In this document: one piece after another, positions 39,949 to 48,036 of the stretch | Position numbering within the stretch: position 1 is the stretch's first letter | Layout of the letters: each line of letters starts with the position of its first letter | Assembly: GCF_017308975.1 (NCBI RefSeq) | Contig: NZ_JADWPD010000010.1 | Coordinates: forward strand, 62,001 to 126,000 | DNA from: Amycolatopsis sp. MtRt-6 | GTDB taxonomy: Bacteria; Actinomycetota; Actinomycetes; Mycobacteriales; Pseudonocardiaceae | DNA length: 64,000 bases | Direction of reading: 5' to 3' | The notes under the pieces: generated by a model | The model's database searches: none | Seen by the model: the letters and a program-made list of their open reading frames with translations, nothing else | Told to the model about the DNA's origin: nothing | Position numbers and translations under genes: made by a program

Positions 39949-40874
39949 TGACCACCACCGAACTCACGCCGACCGACGCCCGACACCAGCCGCTGACCGA
40001 GGCTGACAAGCTCGCCCAGGACGCGGCCACCGCCGCGCAGGTCCGGGCGCTGACCAATCACCCGGACGTGGTGGCGCTGCGGGTGGAGAAGGTCCGCACG
40101 CAGATCGACGCGGTGATCTGGCTCGGGATCTTCCTCGGCCTGGCCTTCACGATGGTCAACGTCCAGAGCTTCGCCGCCGCCGGTGCGGCCACCTGGTCCG
40201 CCGGGTGGCTGGCCGGATGGCTGCTGGACCCCATGGTGTCGCTCGTGCTCGTGGCGGTGCTGCGGGCGGAGCAGGTGACCGCCCGGTACCAGGTCGACAC
40301 CGGCCGGTGGGCGCACCGCACGAAGTGGTTCGCGTTCCTCGCCACGTACGTGATGAACACCTGGAAGTCCTGGACGCACTTCGACGTGGCCGGGGTGGTG
40401 CTGCACTCGGTTCCGCCCGTGCTGGTGTTCCTCGCGGCGGAGACCGCGCCGGTGCTGCGGGACAAGCTCACCGAAGCGGTCATGGCCGCCGCCGGGACGG
40501 CGTTCACCGGGCAGTCGGACAAGGCCACCGCCCCGGCCGACGTCGCGGCGGAGCCTGCCACGGGCACCCCGGACGCCCCGCCGGCCAAACCGGCTCCGGC
40601 TCCGGCTCCGGCGCGCCGACGTCCGGCCGCCCGTAAGGCCACGGCCAAGCCTGTCCGCAAGCTGCGCGGGGACTACCTGGCCGAAGCCCGCGCGGCGTGG
40701 GCACCGGGGATCGAGATCACCCCGGCCTGGGTCCGCTCGGTCTGCCCGGACATCTCGCGCGGCACGAGCAAGAACGTCGCCGACGACCTGACCGCCGAGA
40801 CCGCCACCGCCCCGGCCGCGCTGCCGGTGCCCGCCGACCAGCCGACCACCAGTGACGAGAGGGAGGCCGCCTGA
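39948..40874 (+). CDS. SpdB-like membrane protein with C-terminal DNA-binding-like tail
   Basis: 308 residues. Four hydrophobic segments between about residues 45 and 175 (VIWLGIFLGLAFTMVNVQSF, WLAGWLLDPMVSLVLVAVL), an Ala/Pro-rich linker (KPAPAPAPARRRPAARKA), and a C-terminal region (EITPAWVRSVCPDISRGTSK) that looks like a winged or helix-turn-helix element as in many AICE spread proteins. It precedes the translocase gene directly. Confidence 0.7.
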   Translation: MTTTELTPTDARHQPLTEADKLAQDAATAAQVRALTNHPDVVALRVEKVRTQIDAVIWLGIFLGLAFTMVNVQSFAAAGAATWSAGWLAGWLLDPMVSLVLVAVLRAEQVTARYQVDTGRWAHRTKWFAFLATYVMNTWKSWTHFDVAGVVLHSVPPVLVFLAAETAPVLRDKLTEAVMAAAGTAFTGQSDKATAPADVAAEPATGTPDAPPAKPAPAPAPARRRPAARKATAKPVRKLRGDYLAEARAAWAPGIEITPAWVRSVCPDISRGTSKNVADDLTAETATAPAALPVPADQPTTSDEREAA

Positions 40875-43183
40875 TGTCCACCACCGCCGACCACACCCCC
40901 GACCCCGTGAACGCCCCCGACCCCGAAGGGCTCCCTTCCGTGAACAGCACCCCCGACCCGTCCACGAACACCCCCGCCGACACGGCTGTGAACAGCACCA
41001 CCGACGCGTCCGTGAACACCGACCCGGCGGCCACCGAGACCGCCACCACCCGTGCCGGGAACGTCGTCCCGATCCGGCCGGACACCGCCCGGACGCCCGA
41101 GGAGATCCCGGAGCAGGACCGGTTCGCCGACGCGGGCACGGTGCTCGACAGTGCCGACGTGGCGGCCGCCGACACCAGTGTCCCGCTCAAGCCGGTGGAC
41201 CCGGTCCACGCCAAGCCGTCGTGGTGGGAGACCGTCTCCGACGCCACCGCTCGCCCGCTGGTCGCGAAGTGGCTGACGTCGGCGGAGGAGTTCCGCTCCC
41301 GGGCGCGGTTCCTGGTCCGCTACGCCGCCCACACCTTCGCCTTCCACGCGCTGCGGGTGCCGGTGTACGTGCCGTCCGCGCTGCTGCGGGCACCCGGCGC
41401 GCTGTGCCGCCTGACCGCCCGCGTCGGGCGGTGGGTGTACGACGCGGAGTCCAAGCCGGTGCGCATGAACGCCCGCGACCGCAACGACGCGGACGTGTAC
41501 ATGAAGCTGCGCGAGGCCCGCAACGAGACCGTCCGCCGCCGCTCCGCCCCGGTCCTGGTCGCCGTCCTGGTGCTGCTGGCGACGGTGTACCTGTGCCTCA
41601 CGTTCGTGGCCCCGGTGTGGAACTGGACGCTGCTGCTGGCCACCCTCACCGCCGTGGGCTGGTGGGGTGCCCCGGCGGACAAGCCGGTCGCCGGTCGCGC
41701 CGTGGACCTGGCGAAGACGCCGAAGATCACCTCAACGATGATCGAGGACGCGCTGTGCTCGCTCGGGATCGGCGGGCTGAACCAGGCCATCGCCAAGGGC
41801 AAGCGCATCGAGTTCCCCAACCCGATCGCCCGCGACGGCGACGGCTGGCGCGCCGACATCGACTTGCCCCTGGGTGTGACGGCGGGGGACATCATCGCCA
41901 AGCGTCAGGAGCTCTCCTCCGCGCTCCGCCGCCAGATCGGGTGCGTGTGGCCCGAGGGTGACGGGAAGGTCCACGAAGGACGGTTGGTGCTGTGGGTCGG
42001 GGACCGGGACATGTCCAAGACCAAGCAGAAGCCGTGGCCGCTGGCCAAGCCCGGGGCGACGGTCGACCTGTTCAAGGCTCAGCCGTTCGGCACCGACCAG
42101 CGCGGCCAGTGGGTCAGCCTGACCCTGATGTTCGCCTCGATGATCATCGGCGCGGTGCCGCGTATGGGCAAGACGGTCACGCTGCGGGAACTGCTGCTCA
42201 TCGCCGCCCTGGACCCGCGTGCCGTCCTCTACGCCTACGACCTCAAGGGCACCGGTGACCTGGCCGCGCTCGCGCCGGTCTCGCACGGCTACGGCGTCGG
42301 CGACGACCCCGACGACATCGAGCGCATGGTGGTCGAGATGCGCGAACTCCGCGAGGAGATGCGGCGGCGGATCAAGGTGATCCGTGGCCTGCCGGAGTCG
42401 GTGTGCCCGGACAACAAGGTCACCCCGGAACTGGCTGCCCGCAAGGACCTCGGGCTCGCGCCGATCGTCGTCGGGGTGGACGAGTGCCAGATCTGGTTCG
42501 AGCACCCCGAACACGGCGACGAGCTGGAAGAGATCTGCACCGACCTGGTCAAGCGCGGCCCGGCCTTGGGCGTCATCGCCATCCTGGCCACCCAGCGCCC
42601 GGACGCGAAGTCCCTGCCCACCGGCATCTCCGCCAACGCCATCCTCCGCTACTGCCTGAAAGTCCAGGGCCACACCGAAAACGACATGGTGCTCGGCACC
42701 GGCCAGCACCGAAACGGTGTCCGCGCAACGATGTTCGCCCGCACCGACCTCGGGATCGGCTACCTCGCCGGGGAAGGCGACGACGCCAAGATCGTGAAGT
42801 CGGTGTACAAGGACGCCACCGAAGCCAAGAAGATCGTCGCCGGAGCCCGCGCCCGCCGGGAAGCCCTCGGCAACATCACCGGCTACGCGGCCGGGGTCGA
42901 GGTCGACGTGGAGGCCGCTCGGCTGGACCCGCTGGCCGACGCGATCGCGGTGTTCGAGCGCGGTGAGGACAAGCTCTGGTCGGAAACCATCGTGGCCCGG
43001 CTCGCCGAGCTGCGCCCCGGCCAGTACCGGGGCTGGACCGCGCAGAACCTCGCGACCGCGCTCAAGCCGAAGGGTGTCAAGCCCAAGCAGGTGTGGAGCA
43101 CCGACCCGGTCACCGGCAAGGGAGCCAACCGCAACGGCTACACCCGCGACGCCCTCACTACCGCCAAGAACAACGGAGCGTAA
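40874..43183 (+). CDS. FtsK/TraSA-like conjugative DNA translocase
   Basis: 769 residues. Acidic, Thr/Pro-rich N-terminus (1-110), membrane helices at about 220-265 (VLVAVLVLLATVYLCLTFVA), then the motor: Walker A around residue 430 in GAVPRMGKTVTLREL, DLKGTGDLAALAPVSHGYGV, Walker B around 532 in PIVVGVDECQIWF, and ILATQRPDAKSLPTGI. TraSA/TraB proteins pump double-stranded DNA between mycelia alone, so no relaxase is needed; none is present here. A C-terminal helical part (about 690-760) may read the clt sequence. Confidence 0.88.
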   Translation: MSTTADHTPDPVNAPDPEGLPSVNSTPDPSTNTPADTAVNSTTDASVNTDPAATETATTRAGNVVPIRPDTARTPEEIPEQDRFADAGTVLDSADVAAADTSVPLKPVDPVHAKPSWWETVSDATARPLVAKWLTSAEEFRSRARFLVRYAAHTFAFHALRVPVYVPSALLRAPGALCRLTARVGRWVYDAESKPVRMNARDRNDADVYMKLREARNETVRRRSAPVLVAVLVLLATVYLCLTFVAPVWNWTLLLATLTAVGWWGAPADKPVAGRAVDLAKTPKITSTMIEDALCSLGIGGLNQAIAKGKRIEFPNPIARDGDGWRADIDLPLGVTAGDIIAKRQELSSALRRQIGCVWPEGDGKVHEGRLVLWVGDRDMSKTKQKPWPLAKPGATVDLFKAQPFGTDQRGQWVSLTLMFASMIIGAVPRMGKTVTLRELLLIAALDPRAVLYAYDLKGTGDLAALAPVSHGYGVGDDPDDIERMVVEMRELREEMRRRIKVIRGLPESVCPDNKVTPELAARKDLGLAPIVVGVDECQIWFEHPEHGDELEEICTDLVKRGPALGVIAILATQRPDAKSLPTGISANAILRYCLKVQGHTENDMVLGTGQHRNGVRATMFARTDLGIGYLAGEGDDAKIVKSVYKDATEAKKIVAGARARREALGNITGYAAGVEVDVEAARLDPLADAIAVFERGEDKLWSETIVARLAELRPGQYRGWTAQNLATALKPKGVKPKQVWSTDPVTGKGANRNGYTRDALTTAKNNGA

Positions 43184-43195
43184 CGGATCTCTGGG

Positions 43196-43359
43196 CTAGG
43201 GGCGGTGGCCGTCCTAGACTCCGCCGCCCCTAGACCTAGACCCCTCCTCTAGACCCCCGCAGGCCACATGACCAGCACTCTAGGCATCTAGGCCCACCCC
43301 GCGCCGACCAGCGAAAACACCGGAAAACCCGGGCTAGCCGCCTTCGCCGCAGGCCCTAG
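43196..43359. other. CTAG-rich cluster (candidate clt or origin element)
   Basis: Nine CTAG tetranucleotides occur in 164 bases (43196, 43214, 43230, 43236, 43249, 43280, 43288, 43334, 43356). Four of these are CTAGAC. CTAG is normally rare in such genomes. The cluster fills the 233-bp non-coding gap between the translocase and the replication genes. No gene is seen in it. Confidence 0.6.
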
Positions 43360-43416
43360 CCCTGGCTGACGACACCCTGAAGACGTCACCCACGGTGACC
43401 GACGTGAGGACCCGTC

Positions 43417-43809
43417 TTGAGCACGCACACCACCACCAGCACCGGCCCGCAGCCCGACCCGGAACCGCCCGCCGCCGTCGCCATCCCGTTCCGCGAGTAC
43501 CGCGCACTGGTGCTCGACGCCGCCGCCTGGCGACTGCTCAACACCAGCCCGCACGTGGCGGAGCTGCTCGCCGAATGGGTCGAGTGGGATCGCCGCCGCA
43601 CCGCCCGGGAGACCTCGGGCGCGGTGTCGGCCGCCGCCGACTGGCGGGCCATCGCGGCCGCGCCGACCTACGACGAACTCGCCCGCCGCCGCGCCGTCGC
43701 CACCCGCCCGGCACTGACCCCGCAGGAGATCCGCGCGCAGGCCGCCCGCTCGTGGGCGCGCGTCAACGACTGGATCAACGCCCGCACCGCCACCGCCGAC
43801 GCGGCCTGA
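43417..43809 (+). CDS. AICE protein upstream of the DUF3631 gene
   Basis: 130 residues with a TTG start behind GTGAGGA. Helical: FREYRALVLDAAAWRLLNTS, then AELLAEWVEWDRRRTARETS, and RAQAARSWARVNDWINA. It may help the replication ATPase 28 bp downstream. Not recognised. Confidence 0.6.
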   Translation: MSTHTTTSTGPQPDPEPPAAVAIPFREYRALVLDAAAWRLLNTSPHVAELLAEWVEWDRRRTARETSGAVSAAADWRAIAAAPTYDELARRRAVATRPALTPQEIRAQAARSWARVNDWINARTATADAA

Positions 43810-43837
43810 CACCACCGTCCAGAAAGGCCCAGAACGC

Positions 43838-45007
43838 ATGAGCACCACCGAACCCACGCCCAACACCACCGGACCCGGCGCGACGCTCCTGGACGCCCTC
43901 AGGGCCGCGCTCACCCGGTACGTGTCGCTGCCCAACCCCGAGACCGCCGACGCCATCGCGTTGTGGATCGCCGCCACCCACGCACAACCGGCATGGGCGC
44001 ACGCCCCGCGCCTGGTGATCCGAGGACCGGAGAAGCGCTGCGGGAAGTCCCGGCTGCTCGACGTCGTCGAGGCCACCTGCCACAACCCGTTCATCACGGT
44101 CAACAGCTCATCAGCGGCCGTCTACCGGTCCATTTCGGACGACCCGCCCACCGTGCTGGTCGACGAGGCAGACACCATCTTCGGGCCGAAGGCCGAAGGG
44201 AACGAGGACCTGCGCGGGCTGCTCAACGCCGGGCACCAGCGCAACCGCCCGGCCAAGCGCTACGACGCGGCCACCAACCGCGTCGAGTCCATCCCCACCT
44301 TCGCCATGGCCGCCCTTGCCGGGATCGGCGCGATGCCCGACACCATCGAGGATCGCGCCGTCATCGCCCGGATGCGCCGCCGCGCCCCTGGCGAGACCGT
44401 GGCCCCCTACCGGGTCCGCCGTGACCGGCCCGCCCTGCGGGCACTCGCCGACGACCTGCGCGCCTGGCTGCGCGCCGACCTCGCCACCCTCGAATCCGCC
44501 GAACCGGAGATGCCCGTGGAAGACCGCGCCGCCGACACCTGGGAACCGCTCGTCATCGTCGCCGACCACGCCGCCGGCCACTGGCCCACCCGCGCCCGTG
44601 CCGCCGTCGTCGCGCTCACCGCCACCGCCGAAGAGGACAGCGACAGCAGCGCGGGCGTCCGACTGCTCAGCGACTGCCACACCGCGTTCGGTGCGTCGCC
44701 GGAGCTGCCCACCACCGAGCTGCTGTCGCGGCTCAACGGCGACCCGGAGGCCCCGTGGTGCGGATACGGGCCGACCGGGCTCACCCCGGCCAAGCTCGCC
44801 AAGCTGCTGCGGGAGTACGGCATCCGCTCCGGCAACATCCGCCCCGACAACGGCCCGCAGGCCAAGGGCTACACCCGCGCCGACTTCACCGACTCGTGGG
44901 CGCGCTACTGCCCCGACCTGCCCGCTACACCGCCACCACCACCGCCGTCCGAAAAGGACAGCAGCGGCGGAGACGTCACGCCGATCCGCCGCGCACGGTC
45001 CGCCTGA
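43838..45007 (+). CDS. DUF3631 ATPase, probable replication protein of the element
   Basis: 389 residues. P-loop RGPEKRCGKSRLLDVV (about 62-77), Walker B PTVLVDEADTIFG, then AGHQRNRPAKRYDA and the DUF3631 core FAMAALAGIGAMPDTIEDRA. This helicase/primase-associated domain often replaces RepSA or prim-pol in AICEs. The C-terminal 80 residues look like a small winged-helix region (TPAKLAKLLREYGIRSGN) that could bind the iterons found right after the gene. Confidence 0.8.
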   Translation: MSTTEPTPNTTGPGATLLDALRAALTRYVSLPNPETADAIALWIAATHAQPAWAHAPRLVIRGPEKRCGKSRLLDVVEATCHNPFITVNSSSAAVYRSISDDPPTVLVDEADTIFGPKAEGNEDLRGLLNAGHQRNRPAKRYDAATNRVESIPTFAMAALAGIGAMPDTIEDRAVIARMRRRAPGETVAPYRVRRDRPALRALADDLRAWLRADLATLESAEPEMPVEDRAADTWEPLVIVADHAAGHWPTRARAAVVALTATAEEDSDSSAGVRLLSDCHTAFGASPELPTTELLSRLNGDPEAPWCGYGPTGLTPAKLAKLLREYGIRSGNIRPDNGPQAKGYTRADFTDSWARYCPDLPATPPPPPPSEKDSSGGDVTPIRRARSA

Positions 45008-45023
45008 CACCCGCCAGAGGGGT

Positions 45024-45233
45024 AGCCGTCCCAGCCGTCCCAAGCGTCCCCGCCCAGGTCAGCCCCGGGACGGCTACCCCACGTGGGACGGCTCCATCCG
45101 TCCCACGCACCCCGCCCGCCGTGACGGCCCGAACCGCCACAAACCCGTCCCTGGGACGGCTCAAGCCGTCCCACCCAACCAAGCCGTCCCAGGGCTGACC
45201 TGCGATGGGACGGCTGGGACGGCTGGGACGGCT
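45024..45233. repeat. Iteron array: ten exact 9-mers AGCCGTCCC/GGGACGGCT
   Basis: AGCCGTCCC starts at 45024, 45033, 45164 and 45182; its complement GGGACGGCT starts at 45067, 45085, 45153, 45207, 45216 and 45225. Variants such as AAGCGTCCC (45042) stay in the same 9-bp phase. The two ends form a long inverted repeat: GGTAGCCGTCCCAGCCGTCC at the left mirrors GGACGGCTGGGACGGCTACC at the right. The array fills most of the 321-bp gap between the DUF3631 and xis genes and is the best candidate for the element's origin of replication. Confidence 0.8.
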
Positions 45234-45328
45234 ACCCCCCTCAGCACCAACCACAACCCCAACCAGACCCGAGGAGAGCCCATGCGCATCACCGCCACCC
45301 ACACCGCGACCCGAAGGGCTCACCACCA

Positions 45329-45622
45329 ATGGCTACCGCCAACGACATCGCACAGCTCGCCGCCAGTCTCGCTCAGCTCGCCGAACGCCTCGCGACCCAG
45401 CGCCCGGACGACGTACCCCGGCCGCTGCCACCGCGCGTTCTCCTGACTGTCGAAGAGGCCGGGCAACGGCTCGGCATCGGCCGCACCATGGCCTACAGCC
45501 TGGTCCGCTCCGGCGCATTGGAATCCGTCCGCATCGGCCGACTCCGCCGCATCTCCGTATCCGCTATCAACGAGTACGCCGCCCGCCTAGTCGCCAATTC
45601 CAGCGGCAAGGCTGCCGCCTGA
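45329..45622 (+). CDS. xis: Excisionase (MerR-like HTH, helix-turn-helix type 17)
   Basis: 97 residues. The DNA-binding part is VLLTVEEAGQRLGIGRTMAY, then SLVRSGALESVRIGRLRRIS, the standard excisionase pattern of AICEs. It lies 13 bp before the integrase gene and is likely to be co-transcribed. Xis would bend the att arms and direct the integrase toward excision. Confidence 0.85.
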   Translation: MATANDIAQLAASLAQLAERLATQRPDDVPRPLPPRVLLTVEEAGQRLGIGRTMAYSLVRSGALESVRIGRLRRISVSAINEYAARLVANSSGKAAA

Positions 45623-45635
45623 GGGAGGAGTTTTA

Positions 45636-46994
45636 ATGGCAAGGAAGAAGCGCCCCGAGGGCACCCGCGCTCCGAACGGCGCCAGCAGCGTCTACTTCAG
45701 CGAAGCGGACGGCCACTGGCACGGCCGCGTGACGGTCGGCCGCAAGGACAACGGGAAGCCGGATCGCCGCCACACGATGTCCAAGGATGAGGGCAAGGTT
45801 CGGAGCAAGGTGCGGGAGTGGGAGAACGAGCGCGACGAAGGGCGCGTCCGCAAGGCAGGGCAGAACTGGACCGTCGAGTCCTGGCTGACCCACTGGCTTG
45901 AGAACATCGTCGCGCCGCCGACCATCACCGAGAATGCGTGGGACGCCTATGAGGTGGCGTGCCGAGTGCACCTCATTCCGGGCGTCGGCGCTCACCGTCT
46001 CCAGCGTTCTCACACGGGCGACAGGCTGGAACCCGACCATCTGGAGAAGCTCTACCGCAAGATGATGCGCGAGGGCTCCGCTGCGGGGCGGGTGCACCAG
46101 GTTCACCGCACCATCCGCACTGCGCTCAAGGAGGCCAAGAAACGCAAGATAATCACGGACAACCCGGCGGAACTCGCCCGCGCTCCGAAGGTGGAGGAAC
46201 AGGAGTACGAGCCGTATGACGTCGACGAGATCCAGCGGATTCTCGAAACGGCCAACCGGCGACGCAACAGCGCACGGTGGGCGATCGCCCTTGCTCTGGG
46301 GCTCCGTCAGGGCGAAGCGCTGGGAATCCAGTGGGCGGACGTGAACTGGGACCGCTGGGACCGGCCGTGCAAAGAGCACAGCTCCCGTTTCTGCGCCCTG
46401 TGTTTCGAGCACTACTCGCCCGAAATCGGCGTGCGTCGGAACCGGCTCCGGCCGAAGTACAAGCACGGCTGTTCGACGCCGTGCGGGCGGAAGTTCCCGG
46501 GCTACTGCCCGCAGCGCGTCCCGACGCGGCGGGAGACCGCGCCCACGAAGTCACGAGCCGGTAAGCGGTACATCGGGCTGCCCAAGCAGCTCGCGCTGCT
46601 GCTCGTGCGGCACCAGGCGGCACAGGCCCAGGAACGCGCGCTGGCGGCCGACCTCTGGGAGGAGACCGGCTACGTCTTCACCAAGCCGACCGGTCAGCCG
46701 CTCGTGCCCAACACCGACTATCACCACTGGAAGGAGCTGCTGCGTGAGGCCAAGGTGGGGGAGCGGCGGCTTCACGACGCCCGACACACCGCCGCGACGG
46801 TTCTCCTGCTGCTGGAGGTCCCCGAGCGGACCGTGATGTCCATCATGGGGTGGTCCAGCACGGCCATGGCCGCGAGGTACCAGCACGTGACCGACCGCAT
46901 CCGCCGGGGCGTGGCTGGACGAGTTGACGGGCTGCTCTGGGCACCGCCGGAAGACGCGGCGAAGGGCGACGACGAGGCCCTGGAGGTGGCCTGA
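45636..46994 (+). CDS. int: Tyrosine site-specific integrase
   Basis: 452 residues; ATG behind GGGAGGAG. The arm- and core-binding N-terminal domains occupy about 1-180. Catalytic residues: Arg in GLRQGEALG (about 222), LHDARHTAA (about 378-386; His and Arg), and the nucleophile Tyr about 413 in AARYQHV, after GWSS. Between the first Arg and the conserved Lys lies a Cys/His-rich insertion (about 245-293; CKEH, CALC, GCSTPCG, CPQR), probably a zinc module, as seen in other AICE integrases. Adjacent to the right attachment site. Confidence 0.93.
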   Translation: MARKKRPEGTRAPNGASSVYFSEADGHWHGRVTVGRKDNGKPDRRHTMSKDEGKVRSKVREWENERDEGRVRKAGQNWTVESWLTHWLENIVAPPTITENAWDAYEVACRVHLIPGVGAHRLQRSHTGDRLEPDHLEKLYRKMMREGSAAGRVHQVHRTIRTALKEAKKRKIITDNPAELARAPKVEEQEYEPYDVDEIQRILETANRRRNSARWAIALALGLRQGEALGIQWADVNWDRWDRPCKEHSSRFCALCFEHYSPEIGVRRNRLRPKYKHGCSTPCGRKFPGYCPQRVPTRRETAPTKSRAGKRYIGLPKQLALLLVRHQAAQAQERALAADLWEETGYVFTKPTGQPLVPNTDYHHWKELLREAKVGERRLHDARHTAATVLLLLEVPERTVMSIMGWSSTAMAARYQHVTDRIRRGVAGRVDGLLWAPPEDAAKGDDEALEVA

Positions 46995-46997
46995 CCA

Positions 46998-47025
46998 GGG
47001 GCGAATGAGACTAGAACTGAGACTA
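46998..47025. repeat. Right arm-type repeat
   Basis: Second copy of the 28-base arm sequence at 36861-36888, same orientation, one mismatch. It starts four bases after the integrase stop and ends 57 bases before the core. Confidence 0.7.
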
Positions 47026-47031
47026 AGACGG

Positions 47032-47070
47032 AAAACGCCGGGTGTCCCGAAGCGGGGCACCCGGCGTTTT
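47032..47070 (-). terminator. Element-borne terminator of the rebuilt tRNA-Ser(GGA)
   Basis: AAAACGCCGGGTGTCCC (from 47032) pairs with GGGGCACCCGGCGTTTT (to 47070), one G-U. It copies the chromosomal terminator at 36665-36708, sharing CGCCGGGTGTCCCGAAGC, so the element supplies both the tRNA 3' end and a working terminator. It may also end the integrase transcript from the other side. Confidence 0.85.
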
Positions 47071-47082
47071 GCCTGGTTACTG

Positions 47083-47139
47083 CGGCGGAGGATACAGGAT
47101 TCGAACCTGCGAGGGCGTGAACCCAACACGCTTTCCAAG
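47083..47139 (-). repeat. attR core inside tRNA-Ser(GGA)
   Basis: 57 bases identical to 36718-36774, forming the 3' part of the intact tRNA from the anticodon onward. Confidence 0.93.
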
Positions 47140-47170
47140 CGTGCGCCTTAGGCCGCTCGGCCAATCCTCC
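47086..47170 (-). tRNA. tRNA-Ser(GGA), integration target
   Basis: 85 bases. Acceptor GGAGGAT pairs with ATCCTCC, discriminator G. The anticodon stem CACGC/GCGTG encloses TTGGAAA, so the anticodon is GGA. Long variable arm as in serine tRNAs; T arm GCAGGTTCGAATCCTGT. The 5' part is chromosomal and the 3' part comes from the element. Confidence 0.97.
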
Positions 47171-47214
47171 GCAGGAGACGATACCGGATGGTCTCCCGCG
47201 CCCGTGCAGGTGGG

Positions 47215-47958
47215 TCAGGCCGTGACGTCGGCGACCACGCACGTGATGTTGTCCGGGCCGCCGGCTTCGTTGGCCAGGCGGATCAGCTCCGGGATCACCT
47301 CGGCCGGCTCCGCGCCGGCGTCCAGGACGTCGCGCAGTGTCGCTTCGGAGACCGGGCCGCTCAAGCCGTCCGAACAGAGCAGGTAGCGGTCGCCGGGCTT
47401 GGCCTTGAACGTCCAGATGTCCGGGTCGCCGGAGCCTGCCGTCTGCAGTGCCTTCATCAGCAGTGATCGGCGGGGGTGGGAGTCGGCGTCCTCCGCGGCG
47501 ACGCGGCCGTCCTCGACCAGTGCCTGCACGAGGGTGTGGTCGCGGGTCAGCCGGCGCAGGCCGCCGTCGCGCAGGAGGTAGCCGCGGGAGTCGCCGATGT
47601 GGGCCGCCGCGAACTCGACGCCGTCGAAGAGCAGGGCCGTCAGCGTGGTGCCCATGCCTTCGGTCGTCGGTTCCTGTGAAGCCACTTCGTGCAGCCGCGC
47701 GTCGATCGACTTGACCACGCCGGCCAGGGTGGCCGCCAGGTCCACGTTCGTCAGGTCGAGCCGGCGCAGGTCGACCTCGAGCTCGCGCAGCACGTCGACG
47801 GCCGTCGCGCTGGCGACTTCGCCGTGCGGCTGGCCGCCGATGCCGTCGGCGACGGCGAGCAGCCGGGAACTCGCGTAGACCGCGTCCTCGTTGACCCGGC
47901 GACGCTTGCCGACGTCCGACCCCGCGGCGTACCGCAGGACGTACCGATCGTGTGTCAT
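47215..47958 (-). CDS. PP2C-family Ser/Thr protein phosphatase
   Basis: 247 residues (ATG 47958; an ATG at 47967 is in frame). PP2C motifs: GKRRRVNEDAVY, LLAVADGIGG, GMGTTLTALLF, AAHIGDSRGYLL, and AGGPDNITCVV with the distal metal Asp. Soluble, no membrane helix. Divergent from the methylase gene by 78 bp and close to a kinase gene, its natural counterpart. Confidence 0.9.
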   Translation of the reverse strand: MTHDRYVLRYAAGSDVGKRRRVNEDAVYASSRLLAVADGIGGQPHGEVASATAVDVLRELEVDLRRLDLTNVDLAATLAGVVKSIDARLHEVASQEPTTEGMGTTLTALLFDGVEFAAAHIGDSRGYLLRDGGLRRLTRDHTLVQALVEDGRVAAEDADSHPRRSLLMKALQTAGSGDPDIWTFKAKPGDRYLLCSDGLSGPVSEATLRDVLDAGAEPAEVIPELIRLANEAGGPDNITCVVADVTA

Positions 47959-48036
47959 GCCTCCCATGAAAGCATTGGTTGACTGAGTTCACAAGCGTCT
48001 CGGCTGAATGGAGCATCCTCCGATAGAGTCCTCGCC

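Larger units (their letters stand above)
36718..47139. mobile_element. Actinomycete integrative and conjugative element (AICE) in tRNA-Ser(GGA)
   Basis: The 10.4-kb element is bounded by identical 57-bp core repeats, the right one being the 3' part of an intact tRNA-Ser. It carries a tyrosine integrase and an excisionase beside the right end, a DUF3631 ATPase, an FtsK/TraSA-type DNA translocase (single-protein conjugation of double-stranded DNA), small membrane proteins of spread type, a GntR repressor with palindromic operators, and a glycosyltransferase cargo gene. All frames appear intact, so it may still excise. Module order matches pSAM2-like AICEs, with DUF3631 in place of RepSA or a prim-pol protein. 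Confidence 0.92.

Noticed and set aside
45024..45233. CRISPR array
   Set aside because: Repeat units are only 9 bp, occur in both orientations and are often directly adjacent, without spacers or cas genes.
45282..45446. 54-codon ORF with a good AGGAG site before xis
   Set aside because: It overlaps the excisionase gene by 118 bases in another frame and encodes a His/Ser/Pro-rich sequence with no features; possibly a translational feeder, but not supportable as a gene.
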